A model generated the notes under the pieces. It searched no databases, was not told where the DNA came from, and saw only the letters and a program-made list of their open reading frames with translations. From a virus: a stretch of DNA of 56,892 nt. The translations under genes and the position numbers were made by a program. Shown here piece by piece: positions 30,339-40,369 of this stretch. The stretch spans positions 1 through 56,892 of the IMG/VR virus record IMGVR_UViG_3300028653_000018; one strand, written 5' to 3'. Numbering within the stretch: position 1 is the first letter of the stretch; each line of letters starts with the position of its first letter.

Positions 30339-31821
30339 GTGGCAACATGAATTAGATATTAGACACGCTCGAACTAACCTTTTAGACTTTACTACCTTCA
30401 CTAAGAAAAATTATAATGTTAATTGGCATCACGAGCTTATATGTAGGGAACTTGGTAAATTTGTTACAGGTATAACCAGACGATTAATTATAAGTGTTCC
30501 TCCACGAAACGGTAAAACTGAATTGGTAAGCCGTAGGTTACCTGCGTTCTTATTTGGTAAAAACCCCGATGCTCAAATAATAGCATGTTCTTATGGAGCT
30601 GACCTGGCACAACATAATAACAGGGATGTCCAAAGAATAATTACTTCTCATGAATACTCTGAACTTTTCCCAGATACATATCTTAATGATTCAAATGTAA
30701 GGACTGATTCACATGGTTCTTATATACGAAATGCTGACACTTTTGAAATTGTAGGATACGCGGGAGCTTATAATTGTGCCGGTATAGGTGGAGCAATTAC
30801 TGGAAAAGGCATGGATTATGGAATAGTTGACGATTATTTCAAAAACCGAGAAGAGGCCGAAAGCCCAACGATGAGGGATAAACTATGGGACTGGTATCAA
30901 GATGTTTTTTCCACTAGGGAAGAAGGAGACGGCTCTATTCTCATTACCGCTACTCGGTGGCACAAAGATGATCTTATAGGCAGGTTGCTAAAGAAGGCCA
31001 AAGAAGATGAAGAAGCGGATCAATGGGAAGTCATCACGCTTCCTGCTTTATCTGAAGAAAATTTAGAACCTTATGATCTAAGGACCGGGCCAGATCAGCC
31101 TCTTTGGCCTTGGAAGTTCTCTTATGAATGGCTAAAAAAGAAAAAAGCAAATCTAACCGTGTATTCCTGGTTATCACTTTATCAGCAACGACCTGTTGCG
31201 GTTTCCGGGAATTTAATAAACGAGAGCCAGTTTAAATATTGCAGTATATCAGGAGATTTATTAACACTTGGTCCCGGAGTAGAAAATAAAAAATATATTC
31301 TTCCCCAATGCAGGATCTTTCAAACATGTGACCCGGCTGCATCAGAAAGAAGTTCAGCCGATTACTTCGCTTTAGGAACATGGGTACAAACCCCACTAAA
31401 CGAACTTGCTCTTATTGACCTTATTCATACACGTATGGAACAACCAAAACAGGTTCCTCTATTCAAACAGCAATACGAATTATATCATCCTATTACACAG
31501 TATGTAGGAACAAAGGGACTTGGTATAGGTTTATATCAATCTCTTAAGAATGAAGGGTTACCAGTTGCAAAAATAGAAGAAGACACTGATAAAGTTTCCA
31601 GGTTTATAACAGCGTGCGATAGAATAGCCGCAGGAACTATTTATTTTAGTGAGACTCTTCCAAAGTTACCTGATTATAAACTCGAACTTCTTGATTTCCC
31701 GAAGGGGGAGCATGATGACAGAGTAGATATTACAAGCATGGCAGCTTTGGTAGTTATTGAACATCCATTCCCTCTGACTAATTTCAGCCTTTCAAGCATA
31801 GCAACAACAAAAAGCCGATAA
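30331..31821 (+). CDS. terL: Terminase large subunit (TerL)
   Basis: 496 residues from ATG 30331. Walker A SVPPRNGKTE at about 55-64; Walker B-like YGIVDDYF at about 163-170; the coupling motif TATRWHKDDLIGRL near 207-220. The C-terminal nuclease begins QTCDPAASERSSADYFALG. It powers DNA entry and cuts concatemers. The start inside TerS is supported by overlap; a longer frame from 30277 is less likely. Family: HK97/Mu-type tailed-virus motor. Confidence 0.92.
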   Translation: MNEWQHELDIRHARTNLLDFTTFTKKNYNVNWHHELICRELGKFVTGITRRLIISVPPRNGKTELVSRRLPAFLFGKNPDAQIIACSYGADLAQHNNRDVQRIITSHEYSELFPDTYLNDSNVRTDSHGSYIRNADTFEIVGYAGAYNCAGIGGAITGKGMDYGIVDDYFKNREEAESPTMRDKLWDWYQDVFSTREEGDGSILITATRWHKDDLIGRLLKKAKEDEEADQWEVITLPALSEENLEPYDLRTGPDQPLWPWKFSYEWLKKKKANLTVYSWLSLYQQRPVAVSGNLINESQFKYCSISGDLLTLGPGVENKKYILPQCRIFQTCDPAASERSSADYFALGTWVQTPLNELALIDLIHTRMEQPKQVPLFKQQYELYHPITQYVGTKGLGIGLYQSLKNEGLPVAKIEEDTDKVSRFITACDRIAAGTIYFSETLPKLPDYKLELLDFPKGEHDDRVDITSMAALVVIEHPFPLTNFSLSSIATTKSR

Positions 31822-31935
31822 TTTCCTTTTTTTATCACTTTTTCTTTAATTTTCCTCAAAAATACATACATTTTTATCCAAAAACCGCTTATTTTATATT
31901 GTTAACGCTGTTAACATTGAAAATCAGAGGTATTA
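31822..31935 (+). promoter_or_regulatory. T-rich terminator and operator-promoter
   Basis: Poly-T tract after TerL (31825-31850) is a likely archaeal terminator. A TATA-like ATTTTATATT (31891-31900) abuts GTTAACGCTGTTAAC (31901-31915), an exact copy of the recurring palindrome. AGAGGTATTA precedes ATG 31936. Confidence 0.65.
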
Positions 31936-32076
31936 ATGAAACATCCTGAACTTCCAGAGCATCCCCCTATCAGAATGATAGAAATTAGTGATCCCAGTAG
32001 AAGTATATTCGAAGGTGTCGGAATCGTTGTTCTAATTTTATGCATATTTATAGGGCTCTATTTACTATCGAGGTAA
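31936..32076 (+). CDS. Small membrane protein before portal
   Basis: 46 residues: soluble Pro-rich N-terminus and one membrane segment (about 29-45) ending SR. First gene after the operator, five bases before the portal gene. Unknown role. Confidence 0.55.
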   Translation: MKHPELPEHPPIRMIEISDPSRSIFEGVGIVVLILCIFIGLYLLSR

Positions 32077-32081
32077 TCTAA

Positions 32082-33326
32082 TTGGATACACTGAATGCAG
32101 CTGTCACAGTTCCACAAAGCAACAATATTAAATTAGCTGCTGCTGCCGGAGTTCTTTATAAAAAAGAAAATCCTACTTCTTTTGGAGATTATGTTAATTT
32201 TGATACAGTAAACAGGTTCAACAGATATCAACAGCTTATCAAGAGCACTCCTTATGCTTCCATCGGAATGAAGAAGCTAAAAACTTCTCTCACTAAAGGT
32301 ATGGACTTCGACGGCTCAAAAAAGTCACTTGTCAAAGAGTTTCAAACATGGGCTAAAAGGACTAATTTTATCGGGCAAACTCAAACAGTTGCAGGTAATC
32401 TTTTCAGGGATGGTATTTTTGCAGGGCTGACCACCGGAACAGTTGACAAACTAAAGCTTAGACCTCTTTTAATGGGCTATACTACTATTTTGCCCGAAGG
32501 TGTAGCCAGTGGTTCCAATCCAGGTACTATAATGCAGCCAGAGGCAGCACAGTTCGTAGTTAATGAAGGTGGGGTTGGAACATTAAAAGAGATTGCATAC
32601 TCGGCTGAGAAAGTTGTGTACGGTGTCGTTGACGAATGGGATTCTTTGCAGGAGGATCTTAGACAACGGCTTACATGTGGGCTTTATGGGGAAAGTCTGG
32701 TAGATCCCATAGAACTGAGTATTCGGTATCTTCACATTATCAATCAAGGCTACGTAGAGTATGTCAGAAAATACGGCATGGGTCGTTATGTCTACTCTTT
32801 CCCGTTTGCTGAAGCAATGTTCGAGAAAGGATTGCTTACATGGGAAAAGTTCCAGGCAGAGATAACAGACTGGATGGAGAAGAACAAATACCTCAGCCAA
32901 AACGAGGATCTTGTAGGTATTGTCAAAGCAACTCCAGTAGATGCAATGGGCTCTCTTGATGTCATGCAGTTTAAGACATCACTAGAAACAGACATTCAAT
33001 TAGGTTTTTTACAGTCTGATTTAAGCATGGGAGATTCAAAAGGCTCAACTTATGCAGCTGGATATGTTTCTGAAAATTCTCGCATGGTAGTTCTTGAGAA
33101 TCTTCAAATTAATCTTTCTAATGTTATTAACGATTTTATTAACAGAAGATTAGTCATGCAGGGCAAGAGCCCTGATTCAGTAGAAGTCATTTTTGATGAA
33201 CTCAGCCTGCCTCAGATGACCGCTTCTGAGGTTCAGGAATGGGCTTTGAATGGAATAATAGACAATGATGAAGCCAGAGAATGGGGTGGATTTCCTACGA
33301 AGGTTCAACAGGACGTGACAGTATGA
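32082..33326 (+). CDS. Portal protein
   Basis: 414 residues from TTG 32082 (GAGGTAAT before it). N-terminal RYQQLIKSTPYASIGMKKLK and the mid alpha/beta core, plus a C-terminal half with SDLSMGDSKGSTYAAGYVSE and FDELSLPQMTASEVQEWALN, the pattern of phage portal proteins. It forms the dodecameric DNA gate. Position after terminase and before the head morphogenesis gene fits. Shorter than many portals. Confidence 0.75.
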   Translation: MDTLNAAVTVPQSNNIKLAAAAGVLYKKENPTSFGDYVNFDTVNRFNRYQQLIKSTPYASIGMKKLKTSLTKGMDFDGSKKSLVKEFQTWAKRTNFIGQTQTVAGNLFRDGIFAGLTTGTVDKLKLRPLLMGYTTILPEGVASGSNPGTIMQPEAAQFVVNEGGVGTLKEIAYSAEKVVYGVVDEWDSLQEDLRQRLTCGLYGESLVDPIELSIRYLHIINQGYVEYVRKYGMGRYVYSFPFAEAMFEKGLLTWEKFQAEITDWMEKNKYLSQNEDLVGIVKATPVDAMGSLDVMQFKTSLETDIQLGFLQSDLSMGDSKGSTYAAGYVSENSRMVVLENLQINLSNVINDFINRRLVMQGKSPDSVEVIFDELSLPQMTASEVQEWALNGIIDNDEAREWGGFPTKVQQDVTV

Positions 33327-33345
33327 TATTTTTTTTAGATTTTGT

Positions 33346-33360
33346 GTTAACACTGTTAAC
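33346..33360 (+). promoter_or_regulatory. Operator GTTAACACTGTTAAC
   Basis: Exact copy of the 15-bp palindrome, just downstream of an AT-rich TATA-like stretch (33328-33345) and 37 bases before ATG 33397. Confidence 0.65.
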
Positions 33361-33396
33361 AGTTGATAATTTCCCTAAATGGGATGGCGGGACAAT

Positions 33397-36300
33397 ATGA
33401 AGAAATTCTATTTTTTCTTTATTGTTGCAATTTTTGTGATGAGTTGTGGAGTTGCATCTGCTTCGGTTACGTATGTTTCATGTTTGACTGACACAGGTAA
33501 TCACCTTGATTCAATCAATAATAAAATAGTGATCACGAATGAACACGGAAGAAATTTAACTTGGCTAGAAGGACAGCTAAACAATCAAACACTATTGCGA
33601 AATTCAGGTAAAACATTTTATCTAAATTCATCTATGACGTTGGATAACTCTGATTTTTATATCAATGATTCAGATTGCAACGTTATTTACATGTCTAATC
33701 AAGTAAACGGTATCCGATATGGTCAAGGCGGGTTCTTGGGTGGCGGATCATTGTATGTCAATAATATAACAGCTTATTCATGGGATTATAACACTTCAAC
33801 GGTTCCAGACTGTTTTTCTCCTTCTTATAGTCCATATAATCAAGCTGGGTTTGTCTGTGATGGAGGGAATGTTTGGAATTGTACATTCGAAGGAATATAT
33901 GGCATCACAATGAACTCATTACATAACACCGATTTCAATAATATAAAAATGAATAACAGCTACAGTGGATATCATCTAAATAGTTGTTCCAACATGAATA
34001 TCAGTAATGTCAGTATTAGCAACGTGTCTGGTAGTACTGCGTTTATTGCATCACAGAGTCACGACATTCATCTGGAAAACGTTTCTGCATACAATACCAA
34101 AGAAGGTATTATTTTTATTACTTCCACATATAACAGTTCTATGGATAATGTTTCATCGGTTCTGTCGGGATGGGGGGGAGTTGAAGGCAGTAGATCGAAT
34201 AATCTAACTTATACGAATATACGGGTAGATCAAGCAGGTCACGACGGGCTCGATCTGCATCTATGTACGAATGTCTACGTCCATAATGTTACCGTTACGA
34301 ATGGTCAAAATGGCGAAGCAAATGGCATCATCCTATCAAATGGTGGTGAAGACGGAACACTGCATGATATTACCCTTGATGGTGTCTATACCGCAAATAA
34401 GACCGCTATTTCTGATGGTATTACAATAGCAAATGGTGGCACACTTACACCTATAACTAATATTACAATCTCTAATTTCACCGATGACGGACATGCACAG
34501 GGACTAGAAACTGCTGGAGTAGATAACCTTACCGTAATAAACATGACAAGTAAGAATACTACAAATGGATATTTCGGGAATCAGAGAACCAATAACACAA
34601 CATTCATAGATTCTAATTTATCCGGCAGTGCTCATGGAATAGCGTTATTCAATTTGATAAACATCAATTTAATAAATACATATTTTAACAATCAGAGTAT
34701 ATCTTTCCCGAGTACGTGCTCGTATAATACATATTATTATTCAAACGTACGAACACTTGATGGAGACTCAAACCCCATCAACAATGTTGTAATTAGTAGT
34801 AATACAACAACAAAAAACGGTAATGGACTAACACAAACTACATTTTTTACAGACAGTGAGGGGAAATTATACAACTATGGAAACCGTAGTAACTGGCTTG
34901 CAATACCTGAAAAAACTGTCAATAGTTCAGGGACTACTACATATACCAGCAACATAACTGCATCATATCAAGGATCTGCAGTCTCTAAAATCGCAACCCC
35001 TACCACAACATGGTATTCTCCGCTTCCATCCATTTTACAAAGTGCGTATTTAGATTTCAAATTTGCTAGTTTTGCCGCTAGTGTCGATGGTCAAACATAT
35101 GCTACTATACAAGCAGCAATAAACGCAGCAAGCCAAGGGCAGACTGTTTATGTTTATCCAGGTAGTTATATAGAAAATATCATAGTAAACAAATCAATAA
35201 CAGTAGAAGGTATATCAGGGAATTCAGAAGATGTAATATTAAAATCTCCTAGCGCATCCTCAACTATAGAAATGACAGCAACCGGAGCCACAATAAAACA
35301 CATTTCCGCAAATGATAACTCATTTACTTCAGGAACAGGAGTAAAAATAACATCAGATAATTGTATAATCGAAGATTGTGCTTTTAAGATGAATTCTGTA
35401 TATTCAATATGGGACAGGGACGCACATAATACACAAGTAAAGGGATGTTATGTCTACAGTGGATCAAACGCAAAAGGTATTTTTATAGACGATTCTGATT
35501 TTTCACATGACACGTTTAATATTACAGTCACAAACTGTACCATATGGGGCGGAACTGAAAACATAAGAGACAGTTTTGGAAATAGCAACACATTCACAGA
35601 TAATTATATAGAACTCGGAATAAATCTATTTGGCGGCAGTTCAAACACTTTCAAAAATAATATATTTGCTTTGAGCAAAGTTCACTCCGATCAGATATTG
35701 CATCTTGAGGCATCCACAGACAATAATATAATTAACAATGTTTTCATGTTCGGTGCATCTAAAATAGATTATGGTGGTTCATGCACAGGTAACATGTTTT
35801 CTCAAACTCCTGCAACTGGGGCAGGAATAGGGGGATCTGCAAAAATCGGTGGTAACATATGGACTACTCAAAGTTTTACAGATTCTAACAATGACGGATT
35901 TGCGGATTCTGCGTATACTGTTTCTGCCGGAATGTCTGCAACAGATAATTACCCTGTGGTCTATAATATTTCAACTGTTTCCAGTGGTTCTGTTTTGAGT
36001 CCGACATTCATAGCTCCAACATATACGGCGTTATCATGGACTCAAAACAATGATCCAAACTTCGTAAAATATATTCTATATCGTGGATGGGCTGCAACCG
36101 GAAGATCAAATTATAAAGTTTTTGAAAGTTCCGATCGTTCAGTATTGACATATACTGATTCTAGCCCTGGTTTTTCAGCAGGTAGAAGACCATATTATAC
36201 CCTCGAAACCCAATACAGTAATGGAACCTCTTATTATTCAAGTGTAGAATCTTGGTCAATACACCACACTCAGAAAAAAATATGGGTAGAGGGAGACTCT

Positions 36301-37950
36301 ATCAGCACACATCCATATTTTGACAATCCAACGAGTTTAGGATGGGTAGATCAATTTGAATCTAACTATGTGATTCCGGCAGGTTGGAGTTTAGATTGTA
36401 CCGCAGTATCTGGTAAAACTGTGAATACATCTAATTCTCAGCTTCAGGAATATTCACAAACTTATGATAATGAAGTATTTATTACTGAAATCGGAGTCAA
36501 TGACCATCTTGTAGATAACAGGGATGCGAATGCCTCATATTCAGATGTCTACAACCAGACTAATTATATGGCTGTTAGGGGTTCAGTAACTTACTGGATG
36601 CTGATCATGCCGGACAACGAAAACAACATATTCCAAAAAACATTTAACTGGAATGTAATTAGACACCATCCAGTGAATACAACTATAGTAAATACATATG
36701 ATAGTTTGGATTCCGTCATTGAAAATGGCAATTTCGATGATTATAACCTTACAAACGAGTTAGGCGGTTCAGTGCACCCAAATACTATAGGTGGTGGACT
36801 GATAGCAGATAAGGTTTTTAGATTGTTATGTATGGGTGGCACAATTCAAAACGAAACATACTGTCCGAGAAGCGGACCGTTTACAACTCCAACAATCGTT
36901 TCTAAGAATCCAAAATATTCACAAATAAAATATGATGGAAGCACAACAACATTCAATGCAAATACTTCAACTTCCACTGATTCAGCTTGGTATATTAACG
37001 ATATGTTTACAAGATTGGATAAGAGTACGTCAACTCCACAGTTGCCTCTAGCAGTAAAAAGTTCAGATTATACTATCTCAATGAGGGCAATGAATCCATC
37101 TAATTATGATGCATATTCAGAAGTCGATTGGGTTCCTGTACCACCGATTTCAGATTTCATTGCAAGTCCTACAAGCGGGGAACACCCTGTTACTGTTGCG
37201 TTTACGGATCAGTCAATTGGACCAACCTCTTGGTTATGGAACTTCGGAGATGGAACGACTGGCACAACTCGAAATGTGACTCATACTTACTCTGTAGCTG
37301 GAAATTATAATGTTAGCCTGACAACTACAAACGAAGATGGGTCAGATAGTGAGGTAAAAACCAACTATGTTATTGTTACCGCTGTCCCAGATGCAAATTT
37401 TTCAGCAAACCGAACTACAATTACACAGGGTCAGCCAATACAGTTTAATGATACAAGTTTAGATAATCCCACTTCATGGGCGTGGACATTCGGAGACGGG
37501 AACACCAGCACGGATAAAAACGCTACACATACTTACTCTGTAGCTGGAAATTATAATGTTACATTAACTGTAACAAACTCGTATGGTTCAAATTCCACGG
37601 TAAAAACAAATTACATAAACGTGAAAAATTCACCTCCAGTTGCCGCGTTTTCAGCCGATCCATTAATAGGAAATGCAACAACTGTTATAAGATTTATTGA
37701 CAGCTCAACTGGGAAAATTGATTCTTGGGCTTGGGACTTTGAAAATGATGGTGTTATAGATTCAACTGTTCAAAATCCGGTTAAAGCGTATACAGCAGAA
37801 GGAGTTTATACAGTTAATCTAACTGTAACTAATGACGGTGGTAGTGATTCAGAAACAAAAATTGGATATATACTTGTGAGCAAGTCAAACGGAGCAAACC
37901 AAGTCAATTATTTCTATTGGCAATTTTGGTCATTTTTCAGGAGATGGTAA
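33397..37950 (+). CDS. Secreted GDSL/beta-helix/PKD surface protein
   Basis: 1517 residues from ATG 33397 (longer start at 33379 possible). A signal peptide (about 1-20, ending ASAS) leads to a long right-handed beta-helix (about 45-850). A GDSL/SGNH hydrolase domain follows with EGDSIS at about 966, GVNDH near 1033 and SVHPN near 1127 (Ser, Asn/Asp and His of the triad). Three PKD domains (about 1255-1485) carry WNFGDG/WTFGDG motifs. The C-terminus ends WSFFRRW. A signal peptide in a virion structural cluster suggests export to the infected-cell surface; a role in altering host surface glycans, adhesion or exclusion fits. It may instead be a tailspike. GDSL enzymes are esterases. Confidence 0.8.
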   Translation: MKKFYFFFIVAIFVMSCGVASASVTYVSCLTDTGNHLDSINNKIVITNEHGRNLTWLEGQLNNQTLLRNSGKTFYLNSSMTLDNSDFYINDSDCNVIYMSNQVNGIRYGQGGFLGGGSLYVNNITAYSWDYNTSTVPDCFSPSYSPYNQAGFVCDGGNVWNCTFEGIYGITMNSLHNTDFNNIKMNNSYSGYHLNSCSNMNISNVSISNVSGSTAFIASQSHDIHLENVSAYNTKEGIIFITSTYNSSMDNVSSVLSGWGGVEGSRSNNLTYTNIRVDQAGHDGLDLHLCTNVYVHNVTVTNGQNGEANGIILSNGGEDGTLHDITLDGVYTANKTAISDGITIANGGTLTPITNITISNFTDDGHAQGLETAGVDNLTVINMTSKNTTNGYFGNQRTNNTTFIDSNLSGSAHGIALFNLININLINTYFNNQSISFPSTCSYNTYYYSNVRTLDGDSNPINNVVISSNTTTKNGNGLTQTTFFTDSEGKLYNYGNRSNWLAIPEKTVNSSGTTTYTSNITASYQGSAVSKIATPTTTWYSPLPSILQSAYLDFKFASFAASVDGQTYATIQAAINAASQGQTVYVYPGSYIENIIVNKSITVEGISGNSEDVILKSPSASSTIEMTATGATIKHISANDNSFTSGTGVKITSDNCIIEDCAFKMNSVYSIWDRDAHNTQVKGCYVYSGSNAKGIFIDDSDFSHDTFNITVTNCTIWGGTENIRDSFGNSNTFTDNYIELGINLFGGSSNTFKNNIFALSKVHSDQILHLEASTDNNIINNVFMFGASKIDYGGSCTGNMFSQTPATGAGIGGSAKIGGNIWTTQSFTDSNNDGFADSAYTVSAGMSATDNYPVVYNISTVSSGSVLSPTFIAPTYTALSWTQNNDPNFVKYILYRGWAATGRSNYKVFESSDRSVLTYTDSSPGFSAGRRPYYTLETQYSNGTSYYSSVESWSIHHTQKKIWVEGDSISTHPYFDNPTSLGWVDQFESNYVIPAGWSLDCTAVSGKTVNTSNSQLQEYSQTYDNEVFITEIGVNDHLVDNRDANASYSDVYNQTNYMAVRGSVTYWMLIMPDNENNIFQKTFNWNVIRHHPVNTTIVNTYDSLDSVIENGNFDDYNLTNELGGSVHPNTIGGGLIADKVFRLLCMGGTIQNETYCPRSGPFTTPTIVSKNPKYSQIKYDGSTTTFNANTSTSTDSAWYINDMFTRLDKSTSTPQLPLAVKSSDYTISMRAMNPSNYDAYSEVDWVPVPPISDFIASPTSGEHPVTVAFTDQSIGPTSWLWNFGDGTTGTTRNVTHTYSVAGNYNVSLTTTNEDGSDSEVKTNYVIVTAVPDANFSANRTTITQGQPIQFNDTSLDNPTSWAWTFGDGNTSTDKNATHTYSVAGNYNVTLTVTNSYGSNSTVKTNYINVKNSPPVAAFSADPLIGNATTVIRFIDSSTGKIDSWAWDFENDGVIDSTVQNPVKAYTAEGVYTVNLTVTNDGGSDSETKIGYILVSKSNGANQVNYFYWQFWSFFRRW

Positions 37951-37953
37951 TAA

Positions 37954-38505
37954 ATGATCGTAGGAGAAATAAAAACAGGCCAAAATATAAAATCATTTTT
38001 TAGAGCAATTAAAGAAGATTTTTCAAACGATGAAAAAGTAAGTTTGGGAGATCCAGTAATTATAAAATGTTCTGCTAACGGAGCAACCCCTGTAAATATG
38101 ACGGGGGCAACATACGCTTTTGATTCCGATATGAATCAATGGCTACTAGATGGACCGAGTTCATTCGTTCCTTCTTATGGTTTTTTGGATATCACGATAA
38201 AAGGTACAAATATTGATTATGTAATGATAAGATTAGCAGTTTCAGGGGGAGGAGGCGGAGGCATGGGAGTATTAACAAAAGATTACACAGTATCCGGAAA
38301 TGATATTCAGTTCACTGATACAAGTATAGACAAAAGAGACATTGTAAAAATAAGAGGAATTTCTAGTAACCTAGATATTTACGACTGCAATCGTATCACA
38401 GCAGGCAAAAATGATATAACCCTATCGGGTACAACCCCAGGATTGTTTACATGTGATTATCATATTCCAGCAGGTGAAACCCTTAAAATTTGGTTAGAGT
38501 CATAA
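37954..38505 (+). CDS. Beta-rich protein of unknown function
   Basis: 183 residues, mainly beta strands with a Gly-run linker (SGGGGGGMG at about 90-98), so two small domains. No signal peptide. It sits between the surface protein and the head morphogenesis gene, whose ATG overlaps its stop (TAATG). It could be a head fibre, a decoration or a chaperone for the large neighbour. Confidence 0.5.
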   Translation: MIVGEIKTGQNIKSFFRAIKEDFSNDEKVSLGDPVIIKCSANGATPVNMTGATYAFDSDMNQWLLDGPSSFVPSYGFLDITIKGTNIDYVMIRLAVSGGGGGGMGVLTKDYTVSGNDIQFTDTSIDKRDIVKIRGISSNLDIYDCNRITAGKNDITLSGTTPGLFTCDYHIPAGETLKIWLES

Positions 38506-39407
38506 TGCTCCTCAATTCAAAAGAGATTCTTAACATAGAATCTCGCTTTTCCCTACTTTTCGAACGAACTTTTTTCAAAGGTATCTCAGGACAGCCAGCC
38601 TCATCCTATAAAAAACAGGTTTCTTACTGGTTTAAGTCAAAAACCTTTCAAAAACAGATAGATAAAATTATTGATGATATTTATCTTTTTTCAGTATCTT
38701 TTTCAGATAAGAAAATCAATAAATCACTTAAAGCCTCAGTAAACCCAACTAGGCACATCCTCAGTGCAGCAGATGATAACCCTTTAATCCTCACAGAAGA
38801 GGCTATTACACAGGCTGAAGGTCTGGCAGGTGAAGTAGTAGACTCTATTGTTACCATGCTCAAGGATGATAACCTGTATAAGGAAGCCCCAGCAACTTTA
38901 GAGAGTAGGGTCCGTGAACTATGGGGGGGAGAGAAGTACAGGGCTACACGATTTGTAAGGACATTTACAGCTGATGTGGCTACCTCTTCGAGCTTACATC
39001 GATATTCTCAGCAAGGAATTGAAGAGTATCAGTACTATGCTCTTATAGATGGTAAGACATCACCTATATGCAGGGCCTTACATGGCACTATTTTTAAGGT
39101 AGGTTCTCCAGAAGCGAGTAAGTTTTCTCCCCCAAAACATTTTCACTGTCGCAGTTCTATCATTCCAGTGACTATGTTTTCTGATGTATCTGATTCAATG
39201 CGCTATGAAAACAGAGACTTCTCAAAGCCGATGAATCAGGACTTTTCAATTTCAGGAAAAGAAGTTGATTCTAAAGTTATTAAAAAAGTATTCAAAGATA
39301 TTAACACTTTCAATGAGAATTACCGGATTGATAAGTTTATTTTGGATGAAGATCTGGAAAAGAGATATACACGGATTGGTATTGGTATTGAATCACAGCC
39401 TACATGA
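38505..39407 (+). CDS. Mu gpF-like head morphogenesis protein
   Basis: 300 residues from ATG 38505 in a TAATG overlap; the TTG at 38490 is less likely. The C-terminal half bears the gpF signature YYALIDGKTSPICRALHGTI and PPKHFHCRSSIIPVT, with conserved Asp, Cys, His and Cys. The N-terminal half is helical. Such proteins aid early head assembly and sit next to the portal gene in many tailed viruses. After the TGA stop the same frame stays open for 19 Lys-rich codons. Confidence 0.85.
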   Translation: MLLNSKEILNIESRFSLLFERTFFKGISGQPASSYKKQVSYWFKSKTFQKQIDKIIDDIYLFSVSFSDKKINKSLKASVNPTRHILSAADDNPLILTEEAITQAEGLAGEVVDSIVTMLKDDNLYKEAPATLESRVRELWGGEKYRATRFVRTFTADVATSSSLHRYSQQGIEEYQYYALIDGKTSPICRALHGTIFKVGSPEASKFSPPKHFHCRSSIIPVTMFSDVSDSMRYENRDFSKPMNQDFSISGKEVDSKVIKKVFKDINTFNENYRIDKFILDEDLEKRYTRIGIGIESQPT

Positions 39408-39468
39408 AAGGGTATAAGACCGGAACCAAAAAAGAAAGTTAAAAAAGCACGTAAAAAAGTTAATTGAT

Positions 39469-39594
39469 TTATATTTCTTTTTTCTTATCCTGCTCGGGAA
39501 GTGGTATCAACCCACAAGGACAGCGCATATTTTCAGGGACTATCTGTTTCTTACAGAGTTCTTCTATTTTTGATTTATCGATTTTATCAGTCAT
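39469..39594 (-). CDS. Small CxC protein
   Basis: 41 residues ending KKKEI, with MRCPCGLIPLP (CxC). Last gene of a leftward accessory operon. ATGACTGA overlap with the preceding gene. Unknown. Confidence 0.5.
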   Translation of the reverse strand: MTDKIDKSKIEELCKKQIVPENMRCPCGLIPLPEQDKKKEI

Positions 39595-39766
39595 AATATC
39601 TTTTCTCCAAACACTCATCAGCGCATTTGATAGCTACCAATTCGGCAATATTCCAGGATAAAGTCATGCTTGTTAACTTTTTTCTTAAATTCATAGAGCT
39701 TTCATAATTCATTGCGGTTACAAGGTTTATGTCAAATTCATAAAACCAGCACCATCTTTCAGTCAT
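39587..39766 (-). CDS. Small leftward protein
   Basis: 59 residues (TERWCWFYEFDINLVTAMNY...), helical, two Cys near the C-terminus. Overlaps both neighbours by 8 bases. Unknown. Confidence 0.5.
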   Translation of the reverse strand: MTERWCWFYEFDINLVTAMNYESSMNLRKKLTSMTLSWNIAELVAIKCADECLEKRYYD

Positions 39767-40127
39767 CTTTCCCCTCTAAAAACCTTATCGCCCTTACAAA
39801 CTCTTCCATTTCTCCATGAAGTTTTTTCATTAATTCGGCATCTAAAATATCACTAGATTTAGCAAGTTCGTCTATTTTGAATTTATAATATAAGTATCCG
39901 TTTTTTAGGTATGCAATTGTACTATCGAAGTTTGTTTCAGATTTTACAATCGCGTCAAGAGGAATTGCAACCCATCCAGCAGGAATTTTAGCTGCAACTT
40001 CAGATTTGTTCTCGGTTATGTATTTAATAAATAAAATTGGCTTGCTAGGCACTCCATCTTCTATATAATCAGCTTCGATTATACAGACTTTTACACCATT
40101 TGGACTGATTATTTGATATTTAGTCAT
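39759..40127 (-). CDS. Accessory protein, unknown
   Basis: 122 residues, alpha/beta (YQIISPNGVKVCIIEADYIE at the start, a helical Glu-rich end). Overlaps the gene on either side by 8 bases. Leftward operon of six to seven genes. No family recognised. Confidence 0.6.
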   Translation of the reverse strand: MTKYQIISPNGVKVCIIEADYIEDGVPSKPILFIKYITENKSEVAAKIPAGWVAIPLDAIVKSETNFDSTIAYLKNGYLYYKFKIDELAKSSDILDAELMKKLHGEMEEFVRAIRFLEGKDD

Positions 40128-40365
40128 TTAGCTTCCTCTTTTCTTTTGAAACTTCCACCCATTTCAACAATTCATTAATTTTATCAACGTCTTCGGCATC
40201 CCATTTTATCATAGTCTCAAGACATTTTATAAGAAGATCAACTTCATCAAGAGCTCCTTTAAAATACTCAGCATTGTTAGGGTTCAGCTTTTCCCACATT
40301 TCAATACTTGTTATTAGGTCTTCTCTGTGCTTTCGCATGAGTCCTATTAATTCTCGGTAGTTCAT
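40120..40365 (-). CDS. Helical accessory protein
   Basis: 81 residues, almost entirely helical and charged (YRELIGLMRKHREDLITSIE...). Possible four-helix or coiled-coil fold; unknown function. Confidence 0.6.
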   Translation of the reverse strand: MNYRELIGLMRKHREDLITSIEMWEKLNPNNAEYFKGALDEVDLLIKCLETMIKWDAEDVDKINELLKWVEVSKEKRKLND

Positions 40366-40369
40366 TGGT

